A stretch of DNA of 50,470 nt from JASFBA01 sp036172265 (GTDB taxonomy: Bacteria > Chloroflexota > Chloroflexia > DTKN01), in the NCBI GenBank assembly GCA_036172265.1, contig JASFBA010000004.1, positions 1 through 50,470 on the forward strand, given 5' to 3'. Below the pieces are notes generated by a model. The model had not been told where the DNA came from, made no database searches, and saw only the letters and a program-made list of their open reading frames with translations. Both the position numbers and the translations under genes were made by a program. Positions 7,408-15,703 of this stretch are shown piece by piece. Position 1 is the first letter of the stretch, and every line of letters starts with the position of its first letter.

Positions 7408-8257
7408 TGAGAACACCCGCCTGGTCGTTCAGGGCATCACCGGCCGCGAGGGCGAATTTCACACTCGGCAGATGCTTGCTTACGGGACGAAGGTGGTGGC
7501 CGGCGTTACTCCGGGGAAAGGTGGACAGGAGGTGGCCGGCGTCCCTGTCTTCGACACAGTGGCCCAGGCCGTCTCCTCCACCGCCGCCAATACTTCCATC
7601 GTCTACGTGCCGGCCCGCTTCGCCCCTGACGCCATCTGTGAGGCGGTGGACGCCGGCATCGCCCTGGTCGTCTGCATCACCGAAGGCATCCCGGCACTGG
7701 ATATGGTGCGTGTATGCGAGTACGTGCGTCGCCAGGGGGCCCGGCTGATCGGCCCTAACTGCCCCGGCGTTATCTCGCCCGGCCGGGCCAAGGTGGGTAT
7801 CATGCCGGGACACATCCATACCCCGGGACCGGTGGGGGTGGTCTCCCGCAGCGGCACACTGACCTATGAAGTGGTGGATGCCCTGAGCCGGGCCGGGCTG
7901 GGGCAATCCACCTGCGTCGGCATCGGCGGCGACCCTCTGATCGTGACTTCTTTCCTGGACGTTTTGGAACTTTTCCAGGCCGATCCGGAGACGCAGGCCG
8001 TCGTCCTCATCGGCGAGATCGGCGGAACGGATGAGGAGCGGGCCGCCCGCTACATCGCCGAGCATGTCACCAAGCCGGTGGTGGCCTATGTGGCCGGCCG
8101 TACCGCCCCGCCGGGCAAGCGTATGGGCCACGCCGGTGCCATCATCGAGGGAGGCACCGGAACGGCGGCGGAAAAGATTGCCGCCCTGCGTTCAGCCGGG
8201 GTGGAGGTGGCCGAGTACCCGGCCCAGGTGGCCGAACTCCTGGCCCGTCGGTTGTGA
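7391..8257 (+). CDS. sucD: Succinyl-CoA synthetase alpha subunit
   Basis: SucD binds CoA and carries the phosphohistidine of succinyl-CoA synthetase. The protein (288 residues) shows AILVDENTRLVVQGITGREGEF at the N-terminus, IPALDMVRVCEYV and LIGPNCPGVISP in the middle, and the active-site segment with GKRMGHAGAIIEG, where the phosphorylated His is in GHAGA. The start is set at TTG 7391: GGAGG at 7380-7384 is 6 bases upstream and the N-terminus then matches the family (M-AILV). An ATG at 7376 would add five residues. It overlaps the end of the HExxH gene. The ferredoxin-type korD begins 18 bases after the stop, so both enzymes are in one operon. Confidence 0.95.
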   Translation: MAILVDENTRLVVQGITGREGEFHTRQMLAYGTKVVAGVTPGKGGQEVAGVPVFDTVAQAVSSTAANTSIVYVPARFAPDAICEAVDAGIALVVCITEGIPALDMVRVCEYVRRQGARLIGPNCPGVISPGRAKVGIMPGHIHTPGPVGVVSRSGTLTYEVVDALSRAGLGQSTCVGIGGDPLIVTSFLDVLELFQADPETQAVVLIGEIGGTDEERAARYIAEHVTKPVVAYVAGRTAPPGKRMGHAGAIIEGGTGTAAEKIAALRSAGVEVAEYPAQVAELLARRL

Positions 8258-8275
8258 ATCGCGGGAGGAGATCCG

Positions 8276-8593
8276 ATGCGCTTCTGGCGCCGGCCGCTGG
8301 ACGAGGGGCAGATCTTTATCGAGCACGGCCGCGTGCACATTATCGTGGAGCGCTGCAAGGGCTGCGGCTTCTGCGTCGAGTTCTGTCCCCTGGACGTCCT
8401 GGCCGTCTCCGACCGTTACAACAGCAGGGGCTACCATCCTCCTTACCTGGTGCATCCAGAGCGTTGCGTGCGCTGTGGCCTGTGTGAGATGATTTGTCCG
8501 GAATTTGCCGTATACGTGCTCAGGGATGAGGAACGGCCGGCCACGGTGGGACTGTTCCGGGAAACCCAGGAGCAAGCGATGGGGGAAGAATGA
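8276..8593 (+). CDS. korD: 2-oxoacid:ferredoxin oxidoreductase delta (ferredoxin) subunit
   Basis: The protein (105 residues) has two 4Fe-4S cluster motifs, CKGCGFCVEFCP (about 29-40) and CVRCGLCEMICP (about 66-77), each with the four-Cys bacterial ferredoxin pattern. It is the electron-transfer subunit that carries electrons from the KorAB catalytic core to free ferredoxin. The ATG at 8276 is preceded by GGGAGGAG. The stop overlaps the korA start as ATGA (8590-8593), as is usual in kor operons. The neighbouring sucCD suggests that the substrate is 2-oxoglutarate and the product succinyl-CoA. Confidence 0.93.
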   Translation: MRFWRRPLDEGQIFIEHGRVHIIVERCKGCGFCVEFCPLDVLAVSDRYNSRGYHPPYLVHPERCVRCGLCEMICPEFAVYVLRDEERPATVGLFRETQEQAMGEE

Positions 8594-9756
8594 CGGAAGA
8601 TGGCATCCTGGTCGGTGAGCACTTTATGAGCGGCGATGTGGCCTGTGCCGAGGGGGCCATCGCCGCTGGCTGCCGTTTCTTTGCCGGCTACCCCATCACT
8701 CCGGCCACCGAGATCGCCGAACGGATGGCCGAACGGCTGCCCAAAGTCGGCGGCGTCTTTATCCAAATGGAGGATGAAATCGCCTCCATGGCCGCCATTC
8801 TGGGGGCCTCCTGGGCCGGGGTCAAGGCAATGACCGCCACCTCCGGCCCGGGCTTCAGCCTGATGATGGAGAACCTGGGGTTGGGGGTGATGCTGGAGAC
8901 CCCCTGTGTGGTCGTGAATGTCCAGCGGGCCGGCCCCTCCACCGGACTGCCCACCCTGGTCGGCCAGGGCGACATCATGCAGGCCCGCTGGGGCAGCCAT
9001 GGCGTCTATGAGATCATCGCCCTCTCAGCCACCTCCCCCCAGGAACTTTTCGACGTGACCATCATCGCCTTCAACCTCTCCGAAAAGTATCGGCTCCCCG
9101 TCCTCATTATGACCGACGAGTCGGTCGGCCATATGACCGAACGGGTGGTCATCCCGCCGGCCGAAAAGATCCACCTCTTTCCCCGCCGACTGGCCCGGGT
9201 ACCCCCGGAGCAGTACCGTCCTTTTGAGCCGGAAGAGGACCTGGTTCCCCCGATGGCCATCGCCGGCCAGGGCTACCGCTTCCACGTGACCGGCCTGACC
9301 CACGACGAACGTGGTTATCCGGCCACCGTCGCCTCGGCCCAGGAGCAACTGGTCCGCCGCCTGGTGGAGAAGATCCGGCGCAACGCCGATGACATCATCC
9401 GCATCGAGGAGGGTGGCACCGAGGATGCCGATGTGATCGTCGTCGCCTATGGCATCTCGGCCCGTGTGGCCCTCCTCCCGGTGCAGCAGGCCCGAGAAAA
9501 GGGCCTGAAGGTGGGCATGGTCAAACTGGTGACTGTCTGGCCTTTTCCCGAAAAGCGTCTCCGCGCCCTGGCCGGGCGGGCCCGGGCCTTTGTCGTGCCC
9601 GAACTGAACGCCGGTCAGATTTCCCTGGAGGTGGAACGGTGCGCGGCCGGCCGGGCATGCGTCTTTCCCGTCCTCCGTATGGGTGGGGAAGTCATCCATC
9701 CCGATGAGATTTTGGAGGCGATTGAGCGCGCTGCCCTCACCCCGAGGGAGGGGTGA
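8590..9756 (+). CDS. korA: 2-oxoacid:ferredoxin oxidoreductase alpha subunit (probably 2-oxoglutarate)
   Basis: The 388-residue product has the pyrimidine-binding domain of the thiamine-dependent oxidoreductases: GDVACAEGAIAAGCRFFAGYPITPATE near the N-terminus, then TATSGPGFSLMMENLG (about 84-99) and QRAGPSTGLPT, which mark the KorA/PorA family. The C-terminal part matches the transketolase C-terminal domain (VIVVAYGISARVA, VGMVKLVTVWPFPE). It binds CoA and part of the thiamine diphosphate site with KorB. There is ATGA coupling with korD. The stop TGA (9754-9756) lies inside a perfect G/C hairpin (9734-9759), so the last residues LTPREG are encoded by a repeat. Substrate choice (2-oxoglutarate versus other 2-oxoacids) is inferred from sucCD. 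Confidence 0.93.
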   Translation: MTEDGILVGEHFMSGDVACAEGAIAAGCRFFAGYPITPATEIAERMAERLPKVGGVFIQMEDEIASMAAILGASWAGVKAMTATSGPGFSLMMENLGLGVMLETPCVVVNVQRAGPSTGLPTLVGQGDIMQARWGSHGVYEIIALSATSPQELFDVTIIAFNLSEKYRLPVLIMTDESVGHMTERVVIPPAEKIHLFPRRLARVPPEQYRPFEPEEDLVPPMAIAGQGYRFHVTGLTHDERGYPATVASAQEQLVRRLVEKIRRNADDIIRIEEGGTEDADVIVVAYGISARVALLPVQQAREKGLKVGMVKLVTVWPFPEKRLRALAGRARAFVVPELNAGQISLEVERCAAGRACVFPVLRMGGEVIHPDEILEAIERAALTPREG

Positions 9757-9759
9757 GGG
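9734..9759. repeat. Perfect G/C inverted repeat overlapping the korA stop
   Basis: CCCTCACCCC (9734-9743) and GGGGTGAGGG (9750-9759) are exact complements separated by six bases. The repeat contains the korA stop. The same CCCTCACCCC/GGGGTGAGGG words form the hairpin between pstB2 and phoU (15704-15744), so it belongs to a dispersed family. Confidence 0.75.
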
Positions 9760-9773
9760 GCGAAGGAGAACAG

Positions 9774-10733
9774 ATGGACCGCTGGGACCGGGTTGAACAA
9801 CGTCTGATGACCGAGGCTTGCCACTGGGTCCCTCCGGAGGAGGTGGCCCGGGAACTGGAGACCGGCGAACGTCATCCCTTCGATGCCCTCTTGCGGGAAG
9901 ATCGCATTCCTCATATCTGGTGCCCTGGCTGCGGGCTGGGCGTGGCTCTGACCTGTTTCTTGAGCGCCCTTCTACAGACCGACTTCGACCTGGACAAGGT
10001 CGCCGTGGTCTCGGGCATCGGTTGCTCGGGGCGGGTGGCCGGCTATGTCCGGTTGGATTCGTTCCACACCACCCACGGCCGGGCCATCCCTTTCGCCACC
10101 GGGCTGAAACTGGCCAACCCCGAACTCAAAGTGGTGGTCTTTTCCGGCGACGGCGACCTCATCGCCATCGGCGGCAACCACTTTATCCACGCCGCCCGCC
10201 GCAACCTGGATATGACCGTCATCTGCGTGAATAACCTGAACTATGGCATGACCGGCGGGCAGGTGGCCCCTACCACGCCGGTGGCCGCCCGCACGACCAC
10301 CTCGCCCTACGGCAACTACGAACCGCCCTTCAACCTCCCTTATCTGGCTGCCGCCAGCGGTGCCGTCTACGTCTCACGGTGGACCACGCTCCAGGTACGC
10401 CAGTTGGAACGCTCCCTCCTGGAGGCTTTGAACAAGCGGGGCTTTACCTTTGTCGAGGTCATCTCGCCCTGCCCGACCCTTTACGGGCGGGCCAACCGCC
10501 TGGGCAGTGGGCTGGATATGATGCGCTATTTCCGTGAGAAGAGCGTCATCCGCCACAAGGCCGACCCCCGCGAAGCCGACATCTATTTCGGAGGGCCAAT
10601 CGTGGTGGGAAATTTCCTCAACCTGGACCGGCCCAGTTACCTGGAGTTCCGCGACTGGCTGTGGCGGGAAAGCCACTACGGCCAGAAGCGGGAGGAGGTC
10701 ATCCGGAAGTTGTACCTGGAGGAGAGGGCTTAG
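9774..10733 (+). CDS. korB: 2-oxoacid:ferredoxin oxidoreductase beta subunit
   Basis: KorB supplies the thiamine diphosphate-binding half of the enzyme. The product (319 residues from ATG 9774) contains IPHIWCPGCGLG with the conserved Cys of the beta subunit, GIGCSGR, HTTHGRAIPFATGLKLA and the TPP/Mg motif GDGDLIAIGGNHFIHAARRN, followed by NNLNYGMTGGQ. ATG 9774 has AAGGAG at 9763-9768; GTG 9753 would overlap korA and add seven residues from the hairpin. The stop TAG lies within a long imperfect hairpin (10725-10782) that separates korB from korC. N-terminal residues about 1-40 are an extension relative to the core domain. Confidence 0.94.
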   Translation: MDRWDRVEQRLMTEACHWVPPEEVARELETGERHPFDALLREDRIPHIWCPGCGLGVALTCFLSALLQTDFDLDKVAVVSGIGCSGRVAGYVRLDSFHTTHGRAIPFATGLKLANPELKVVVFSGDGDLIAIGGNHFIHAARRNLDMTVICVNNLNYGMTGGQVAPTTPVAARTTTSPYGNYEPPFNLPYLAAASGAVYVSRWTTLQVRQLERSLLEALNKRGFTFVEVISPCPTLYGRANRLGSGLDMMRYFREKSVIRHKADPREADIYFGGPIVVGNFLNLDRPSYLEFRDWLWRESHYGQKREEVIRKLYLEERA

Positions 10734-10782
10734 GGCTCGGGGCGTAGGGGCCTGGGACCCTGCGCCCTGAGCCCCAAGCCCT
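10725..10782. repeat. Long imperfect hairpin spanning the korB stop
   Basis: Arms 10725-10749 and 10758-10782 are 25 bases each with three mismatches, all transitions, around an 8-base loop. It includes the korB stop at 10731-10733. It is not followed by a T-run, so it looks like an intercistronic structure rather than an intrinsic terminator. Confidence 0.75.
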
Positions 10783-10810
10783 GGACCTTGAGCCTCAGGG
10801 AGGTCATGTG

Positions 10811-11407
10811 ATGGACCGGGTGGAAGTGCGTTTCTGCGGTTTTGGGGGGCAGGGCATTATCTTGGCCGGCTTTATCTCCGGGAAGGCGGCCACGCTCTAT
10901 GACCGGCGCAACGCCACGTTGACGCAAAGTTACGGCCCGGAATCGCGGGGTGGAGCCTGCAGCGCCGAACTCATCATTTCCGACGAGGCCATCCTTTACC
11001 CGCACCTCCTACGCCCCAACATCCTGGTGGCTATGTCGCAGCCGGCCTATGAGCGCTACCGCGAGGAACTGGCCCCCGACGGATTGCTCATCGTGGATGC
11101 CGACCTGGTGGAACCGGGCGAGGTGCCACCTGGCGTCCGCCTCTACTCCATCCCGGCCACCCGCCTGGCCGAGGAACTGGGGCGAAGTGTTGTGGCCAAC
11201 ATCGTTATGCTGGGTTTTTTCACCGCTGTGGCCGGAGTTATCTCAGCAGAGGCGATGCGCCAGGCCATCCTTTCCTCGGTGCCGCCGGGGACGGAGGAAC
11301 TGAACCAACGTGCCTTTGAACGAGGGTTGAACTATGGGAAAGAGGCGCTGGCCAGGCCGGCCGCATCTTCTGCCCATTGCCCTGAGGAGACCGCCGGGAA
11401 GTCTTAG
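10811..11407 (+). CDS. korC: 2-oxoacid:ferredoxin oxidoreductase gamma subunit
   Basis: The gamma-family protein (198 residues) begins RVEVRFCGFGGQGIILAGFI, the usual GxGGQG segment, and continues with SYGPESRGGACSAELIIS, typical of the KorC/PorC subunit. This subunit completes the CoA-dependent complex with KorABD. ATG 10811 has GGGAGG at 10798-10803; a GTG directly before it (10808) is less likely. It ends the sucCD-kor operon; the following hairpin-like segment (11411-11435) may mark the operon end. Its gene order after korB and separation by a long hairpin may allow a different level of expression from korAB. Confidence 0.93.
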   Translation: MDRVEVRFCGFGGQGIILAGFISGKAATLYDRRNATLTQSYGPESRGGACSAELIISDEAILYPHLLRPNILVAMSQPAYERYREELAPDGLLIVDADLVEPGEVPPGVRLYSIPATRLAEELGRSVVANIVMLGFFTAVAGVISAEAMRQAILSSVPPGTEELNQRAFERGLNYGKEALARPAASSAHCPEETAGKS

Positions 11408-11410
11408 GAA

Positions 11411-11435
11411 GGGCGAGGTGCCGCCTCGTCCCTAC
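11411..11435. repeat. Short dispersed hairpin element after korC (family GTAGGGACG...CGCCC, reverse orientation)
   Basis: GGGCGAGG (11411-11418) faces CCTCGTCC (11424-11431) with one mismatch. Read on the minus strand, the element starts GTAGGGACG and ends CGCCC like the elements at 43180-43204 and 49661-49685. It may also act as a weak terminator; there is no T-run. Confidence 0.5.
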
Positions 11436-11500
11436 GACCGCCGAATTTCGAGGCTTGTCCTGTGGAAATGCTCTGCGAGCTGAAACACACCCCGGTCGGG

Positions 11501-12382
11501 ATGGCCAGATTCGGGTTTCTTCTGGCTCTCCCAGTTTTGTTCCTCTGGGCCGGCCTCCTTGCCGCCTGCGGGGAACAACCGCCGAGCCCGGAGGTGCCGG
11601 CCGCCCGGACGATCGTGATCAAGGGCTCCGATACCTTGGTCAACCTGGCCTTGGCCTGGGCCGAGGCCTATATGCAACTCCACCCCGAAGTGCGCATCTC
11701 CGTGAGCGGCGGCGGCTCCGGCACCGGCATCGCCGCCCTCATCAATGGCACGGTGGACATCGCTAACGCCTCCCGAGAGATGAAGGAAGAGGAACTGGCC
11801 TCGGCCCGCGCCAACGGCACCTTCCCCCAGGAGTACACCGTGGCCTATGACGCCATCGCCATCGTGGTCCATCCCTCCAATCCGGTGGACGGGCTAACCC
11901 TCCAGCAACTTTCGGACATCTACACCGGCAAGATCGCCAACTGGCGCGAGGTGGGGGGCGAGGACCGACCTATCGTGCTCCTTTCCCGCGAGTCCAATTC
12001 GGGCACCTATGTTTACTTTTTGGAGCACGTTATCCGTCTAGGACAGAAGGATAGCGACCTCCTCTTCTCGCCCGAGGCTCTGCTCATGCCTTCCTCAGAG
12101 GGCATCAGCGCCGAGGTGCGCCAGAACCCCAATGCCATTGGCTACGACGGTCTGGGGTATGTAACGCCCGATCAAAAGGTACTGGCGGTGGCCCGCGAGG
12201 AGGGTGCCCCTTATGTGTTCCCCTCTGCCGAAACGGTCAAGAACGGCTCCTATCCCATCGCCCGGCCGCTCTATATGTACACGGCCGGCGAGCCGGATGA
12301 AAAGGTGCGGACCTATCTGGATTGGATTCTGAACGAGGGCCAGGCCTTGGTGACCGAACTGGGCTTTGTGCCGCTGCGTTAG
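11501..12382 (+). CDS. pstS: Phosphate ABC transporter substrate-binding lipoprotein
   Basis: PstS captures phosphate outside the membrane and delivers it to PstCA. From ATG 11501 the product (293 residues) starts with a short charged end, a hydrophobic helix and the lipobox LLAAC (Cys 23), so it is a membrane-anchored lipoprotein. The binding domain includes IKGSDTLVNLALAWAEAY, SGGGSGTGIAALINGTVDIANASR and SRESNSGTYVYFLEHVI, the phosphate-contacting Ser/Thr/Arg segments of the family. A GTG at 11462 in frame would place 13 polar residues ahead of the signal helix, so the later start is preferred, although its ribosome site is weak. It is first gene of the pst cluster. No PHO box was recognised upstream. 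Confidence 0.9.
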   Translation: MARFGFLLALPVLFLWAGLLAACGEQPPSPEVPAARTIVIKGSDTLVNLALAWAEAYMQLHPEVRISVSGGGSGTGIAALINGTVDIANASREMKEEELASARANGTFPQEYTVAYDAIAIVVHPSNPVDGLTLQQLSDIYTGKIANWREVGGEDRPIVLLSRESNSGTYVYFLEHVIRLGQKDSDLLFSPEALLMPSSEGISAEVRQNPNAIGYDGLGYVTPDQKVLAVAREEGAPYVFPSAETVKNGSYPIARPLYMYTAGEPDEKVRTYLDWILNEGQALVTELGFVPLR

Positions 12383-12392
12383 CGAGGTGGAG

Positions 12393-13292
12393 ATGGTCGG
12401 TTCACCCGGTCGGACGCGTTGGACGGAATTTTTCATCGTCGCTTTCATCCGGGCGATGGGCTTTTCCACCATCGGCTTTGTGGTCCTCATTTTCCTTTTC
12501 CTTCTCCGCGAGGGCCTGCCGGCCTTTGGGGAAACCTCACCGGACAACTTCTTCGGCACGCGCTGGTATCCCACCTTCGGCCTTTACGGGGTACTTCCAC
12601 TCCTCCTGGGCTCGGTGGTGGTAACGCTGAACGCCATCCTGGTTGCCCTTCCGCTAGGAGTGGCTACGGCCGTCTTTGTGCGTGAGGTAGCCCCCAACTG
12701 GGTCCGGGAAATCCTGAAACCGCTTATCGAGGTGCTGGCCGGCATCCCCTCGGTGGTCCTGGGCTTCTTCGGCATGACGGTGCTGGCCCCGCTCGTCCGG
12801 GAGGTGCTGGGCACGCCGACCGGTCTGACCGCCTTCACCGGGGCGCTCATCCTGGCCTATATGTCCCTCCCCACCATCATCAGCGTGGCCGAGGACGCCT
12901 TGGACGCCGTCCCTAAAAGTTACCGCGATGCTGCCCTGGCGATGGGGGCGACCCGCTGGCAAACCATCTGGTGGGTGGTCGTGCCGGCGGCGCGCTCCGG
13001 CATCGTCACCGCGGTGATGCTGGGGATGGGCCGGGCCATCGGGGAGACGATGGCGGTGATGATGGTGACCGGGAACGCCGCCCGGTTGCCGCTTTCCTGG
13101 GATGCCCTCTTCCGCCCGGTCCGCACGATGACGGCGACGATCGCGGCCGAGATGGGGGAGGTGGCCAAAGGAAGCGCGCACTATCATGTCCTCTTTGCCA
13201 TCGGCATCCTCCTCTTCCTGATCACCTTTCTCATCAATCTGACGGCAGCCCTGACCATCTTCCAGCAAAAGCGTCGCGGGGGATTACGCTAG
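12393..13292 (+). CDS. pstC: Phosphate ABC transporter permease
   Basis: PstC forms half of the channel for phosphate. The product (299 residues) has six predicted membrane helices, beginning with TIGFVVLIFLFLLREGLPAF. It carries the permease coupling motif near KSYRDAALAMGATRWQTIWWVVVPAARSGI (the EAA-like loop that contacts the ATPases) and GRAIGETMAVMMVTGN further on. ATG 12393 has GAGGTG closely upstream; the in-frame start at 12366 overlaps pstS by 17 bases. The stop TAG shares its last base with the GTG start of pstA, so the two are tightly coupled. The family and operon position make the assignment secure. Confidence 0.93.
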   Translation: MVGSPGRTRWTEFFIVAFIRAMGFSTIGFVVLIFLFLLREGLPAFGETSPDNFFGTRWYPTFGLYGVLPLLLGSVVVTLNAILVALPLGVATAVFVREVAPNWVREILKPLIEVLAGIPSVVLGFFGMTVLAPLVREVLGTPTGLTAFTGALILAYMSLPTIISVAEDALDAVPKSYRDAALAMGATRWQTIWWVVVPAARSGIVTAVMLGMGRAIGETMAVMMVTGNAARLPLSWDALFRPVRTMTATIAAEMGEVAKGSAHYHVLFAIGILLFLITFLINLTAALTIFQQKRRGGLR

Positions 13293-14137
13293 TGAGCCGT
13301 CGTCTACAGGAAAAGGTCGGTTTCCTGATGGTGGGGTTGGCTGCCCTGGCGGTGGTGCTGCCCATCCTCTTTGTCGTGGGCACGATCGTCGTCCGGGGCG
13401 CGGCAGGGCTCTCCTGGGAGTTTTTGACCGGGATGCCCCGGGAGGGGATGAAGGCCGGCGGCATCCTGCCGGCCATCGTTGGCACGTTGCTTCTGACGCT
13501 GGGCACGGCGCTGGTGGCGATTCCCATCGGGGTAGGCGGGGCCGTCTATCTGGCTGAGTACGCCCGTGACACCTGGCTCACCCGAGCCATCCGCCTGGCG
13601 ATCATCAACCTGGCCGGCATCCCTTCGGTGGTCTACGGCCTCTTCGGACTGGGGCTTTTCGTACTCTTTTTACAGTTCGGTTCCTCCATCCTGGCCGGTT
13701 CGCTCACCCTGGCCATTATGACCCTTCCTGTCATTATTAGCGCTTCTGAAGAAGCCCTGCGCTCGGTGCCGGTGGAGTTCCGCCTCGTCAGCGCCAGCCT
13801 GGGGGGAAGCAAATGGCAGGGCATTTACCATATTGTCCTCCCCCAGGCCCTGCCGGGCATCATCACCGGCATTCTCCTGGGCCTATTGCGGGCGGCAGGG
13901 GAAACGGCCCCGATCCTCTTCACCGTGGCCGCCTTCTACCTGCCCCGTCTGCCCACCTCCATCCTGGACGAGACGATGGCCCTGCCCTACCACCTCTACG
14001 TCATCAGCACGCAGGTGCCGGGGATGCCGCTCCAGATTCAATACGGCACGGCGCTGGTCCTCCTTACCGTGGTCCTCTCGATGAACATCGTGGCCACCCT
14101 GATCCGAAGTTACTACCGTCGCCGGCGGTGGTGGTGA
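13292..14137 (+). CDS. pstA: Phosphate ABC transporter permease
   Basis: PstA is the second channel subunit. The start GTG 13292 overlaps the pstC stop by one base, with GGGGG just upstream; the longer open frame to 12971 is an antisense-free shadow over pstC. The product (281 residues) has six membrane helices and the PstA features LAIINLAGIPSVVYGLFGLG, the coupling loop SVPVEFRLVSASLGGSKWQGIYHIVLPQALPG and GLLRAAGETAPILFTVAAFYLPRLP. It ends in a strongly basic tail (RSYYRRRRWW). pstB1 begins 4 bases after the stop. The assignment is secure by similarity and context. Confidence 0.93.
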   Translation: MSRRLQEKVGFLMVGLAALAVVLPILFVVGTIVVRGAAGLSWEFLTGMPREGMKAGGILPAIVGTLLLTLGTALVAIPIGVGGAVYLAEYARDTWLTRAIRLAIINLAGIPSVVYGLFGLGLFVLFLQFGSSILAGSLTLAIMTLPVIISASEEALRSVPVEFRLVSASLGGSKWQGIYHIVLPQALPGIITGILLGLLRAAGETAPILFTVAAFYLPRLPTSILDETMALPYHLYVISTQVPGMPLQIQYGTALVLLTVVLSMNIVATLIRSYYRRRRWW

Positions 14138-14141
14138 AAAG

Positions 14142-14897
14142 ATGTCCGCCAAGATCCGCGTCGAAAAGGTCAGTTACTTTTACGGAGAAAAGCCGGCCCT
14201 GCGCAACGTCTCGCTGGACATCCCGGCCAACGCCATCACCGTCCTTCTGGGGCCGGCCGGCGGAGGCAAGACCACCCTCCTTCGCCTGATCAACCGCCTG
14301 AACGACCTGCTCGAGGGAACCCGGATGAGCGGCCGCATTCTCCTGGACGGGCAAGACATCTATGCCCCCGGCGTAGACGTCACCGCCCTGCGCCGGCGGG
14401 TGGGCATGGTCTTTGCCCTTCCGCTCCCTCTGCCGGGGACGGTACGGGAAAACGTGACCTATGGCCCGCGACTGGCTGGCATCCGCGACCGTGCCCGCCT
14501 GGATACGCTCGTCGAGCGTTGCCTCCGCCAGGCCGCCCTCTGGGACGAGGTCAAGGACCGCCTGGACGAGCCGGCCAGCACCCTTTCCGGTGGCCAGCAA
14601 CAGCGCCTCTGTCTCGCCCGTACCCTGGCCCTGAATCCGGAGGTGATTCTCCTGGATGAGCCAACCTCCGGCCTCGATCCCATCTCCACCGGCAAGGTGG
14701 AGCGCACGCTGATGGAGTTGAAACGGGACTATACCATCGTCATCGTTCCCCACAGCATCCAGCAGGCGGCCCGCCTGGCCGATTTCGCCGCCTTTTTCCT
14801 GATGGGGGAACTCATCGAGGCCCGTCCGGGTGGCGAATTCTTCACTAACCCCCGCGACCGGCGGACGGAGGACTATGTCACCGGACGGTTCGGGTAA
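14142..14897 (+). CDS. pstB: Phosphate ABC transporter ATPase 1 with altered Q-loop
   Basis: This 251-residue protein has an ABC ATPase layout: Walker A GPAGGGKT (about 37-44), signature LSGGQQQR (about 148-155), Walker B VILLDEPTSGLD and the switch His in PHSIQQAAR. The Q-loop, normally MVFQ followed by the P-N-P-F-P segment, reads MVFALPLPLPGT, so the catalytic-site glutamine is an alanine. The neighbouring PstB2 has a normal Q-loop but a broken signature. In a heterodimer the two changes fall into the same composite ATP site, leaving one canonical site. The tandem arrangement and the complementary changes support a PstB1/PstB2 heterodimer rather than two homodimers. ATG 14142 is used; no strong ribosome site is visible. 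Confidence 0.9.
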   Translation: MSAKIRVEKVSYFYGEKPALRNVSLDIPANAITVLLGPAGGGKTTLLRLINRLNDLLEGTRMSGRILLDGQDIYAPGVDVTALRRRVGMVFALPLPLPGTVRENVTYGPRLAGIRDRARLDTLVERCLRQAALWDEVKDRLDEPASTLSGGQQQRLCLARTLALNPEVILLDEPTSGLDPISTGKVERTLMELKRDYTIVIVPHSIQQAARLADFAAFFLMGELIEARPGGEFFTNPRDRRTEDYVTGRFG

Positions 14898-14898
14898 A

Positions 14899-15702
14899 AT
14901 GGAACGGATGGATCTGGCTCAGCAGCGGACAACGCCGGCAGTCGCCGAACGAACCAAGATTCGGGTGGAGCACCTGAACTTTTACTATCGCTCCCAGCCG
15001 GCCCTGTTCGATGTTTCCGTAGACATTCTGGACCGGCAGATCACTGCCCTCATCGGGCCTTCCGGATGCGGCAAGTCTACCTTCTTGCGCTGCCTCAATC
15101 GGATGAATGACACGATTCCGGGCACGCGGGTGGAAGGACGCATTCTCCTGGACGGCCGGGACATCTACGCCCCTGGGACCGATGTGGTCGAGTTGCGAAG
15201 GCGGGTAGGCATGGTCTTTCAACGGCCCAACCCTTTTCCGCAGTCCATCTTTGACAACGTGGCCTTTGGCCCGCGGGTACTGGGCCTGGCCCGGGGACGG
15301 GAACTCGAGGACATCGTGGAGGAAAGCCTCCGGCAGGCCGGCCTGTGGGAGGAAGTGAAGGATAACCTCCGGGAGGACGCTCTGAACCTGGCCCTGGGCC
15401 AGCAGCAACGCCTCTGTATCGCTCGGGCCATCGCCGTTCGTCCCGAGGTGATCCTGATGGACGAGCCGTGCTCGGCCCTCGACCCCATTGCCACGCTGGG
15501 GATCGAGGAACTTATGCGGCAACTGCGGGAACACTACTGCATCGTTGTGGTCACCCACAACATGCAGCAGGCGGCCCGGGTTTCCGATTGGACCGGTTTC
15601 TTCTGGCTAGGCCGGCTGGTGGAGTTCGGTTCCACCCAGACCCTCTTCACCCGGCCCAGCCAGGGGCTTACGGAGGACTATATCACCGGGCGGGCAGGGT
15701 GA
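14899..15702 (+). CDS. pstB: Phosphate ABC transporter ATPase 2 with altered signature motif
   Basis: This second ATPase (267 residues) is very similar to PstB1 in length and order: Walker A GPSGCGKST, Q-loop VGMVFQRPNPFPQ (normal), Walker B VILMDEPCSALD and THNMQQAAR. The signature, normally LSGGQ, is NLALGQQQR, missing the first Ser and Gly. The N-terminus carries about 22 extra residues before KIRVEHLNFYYRSQPALFDV. The start was chosen at ATG 14899, two bases after the pstB1 stop; ATG 14908 is equally possible. An earlier in-frame ATG (14875) would overlap pstB1. A 13-bp-arm G/C hairpin (15704-15744) separates it from phoU. Confidence 0.9.
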   Translation: MERMDLAQQRTTPAVAERTKIRVEHLNFYYRSQPALFDVSVDILDRQITALIGPSGCGKSTFLRCLNRMNDTIPGTRVEGRILLDGRDIYAPGTDVVELRRRVGMVFQRPNPFPQSIFDNVAFGPRVLGLARGRELEDIVEESLRQAGLWEEVKDNLREDALNLALGQQQRLCIARAIAVRPEVILMDEPCSALDPIATLGIEELMRQLREHYCIVVVTHNMQQAARVSDWTGFFWLGRLVEFGSTQTLFTRPSQGLTEDYITGRAG

Positions 15703-15703
15703 C

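Noticed and set aside
12971..13291. 5' extension of the pstA frame
   Set aside because: It lies inside pstC and lacks homology to the family; GTG 13292 fits the permease start.
14142..15702. PstB1 or PstB2 as pseudogenes because of changed motifs
   Set aside because: Both frames are complete and retain Walker A, Walker B and the switch His; the changes are complementary, so selected asymmetry is more likely than decay.
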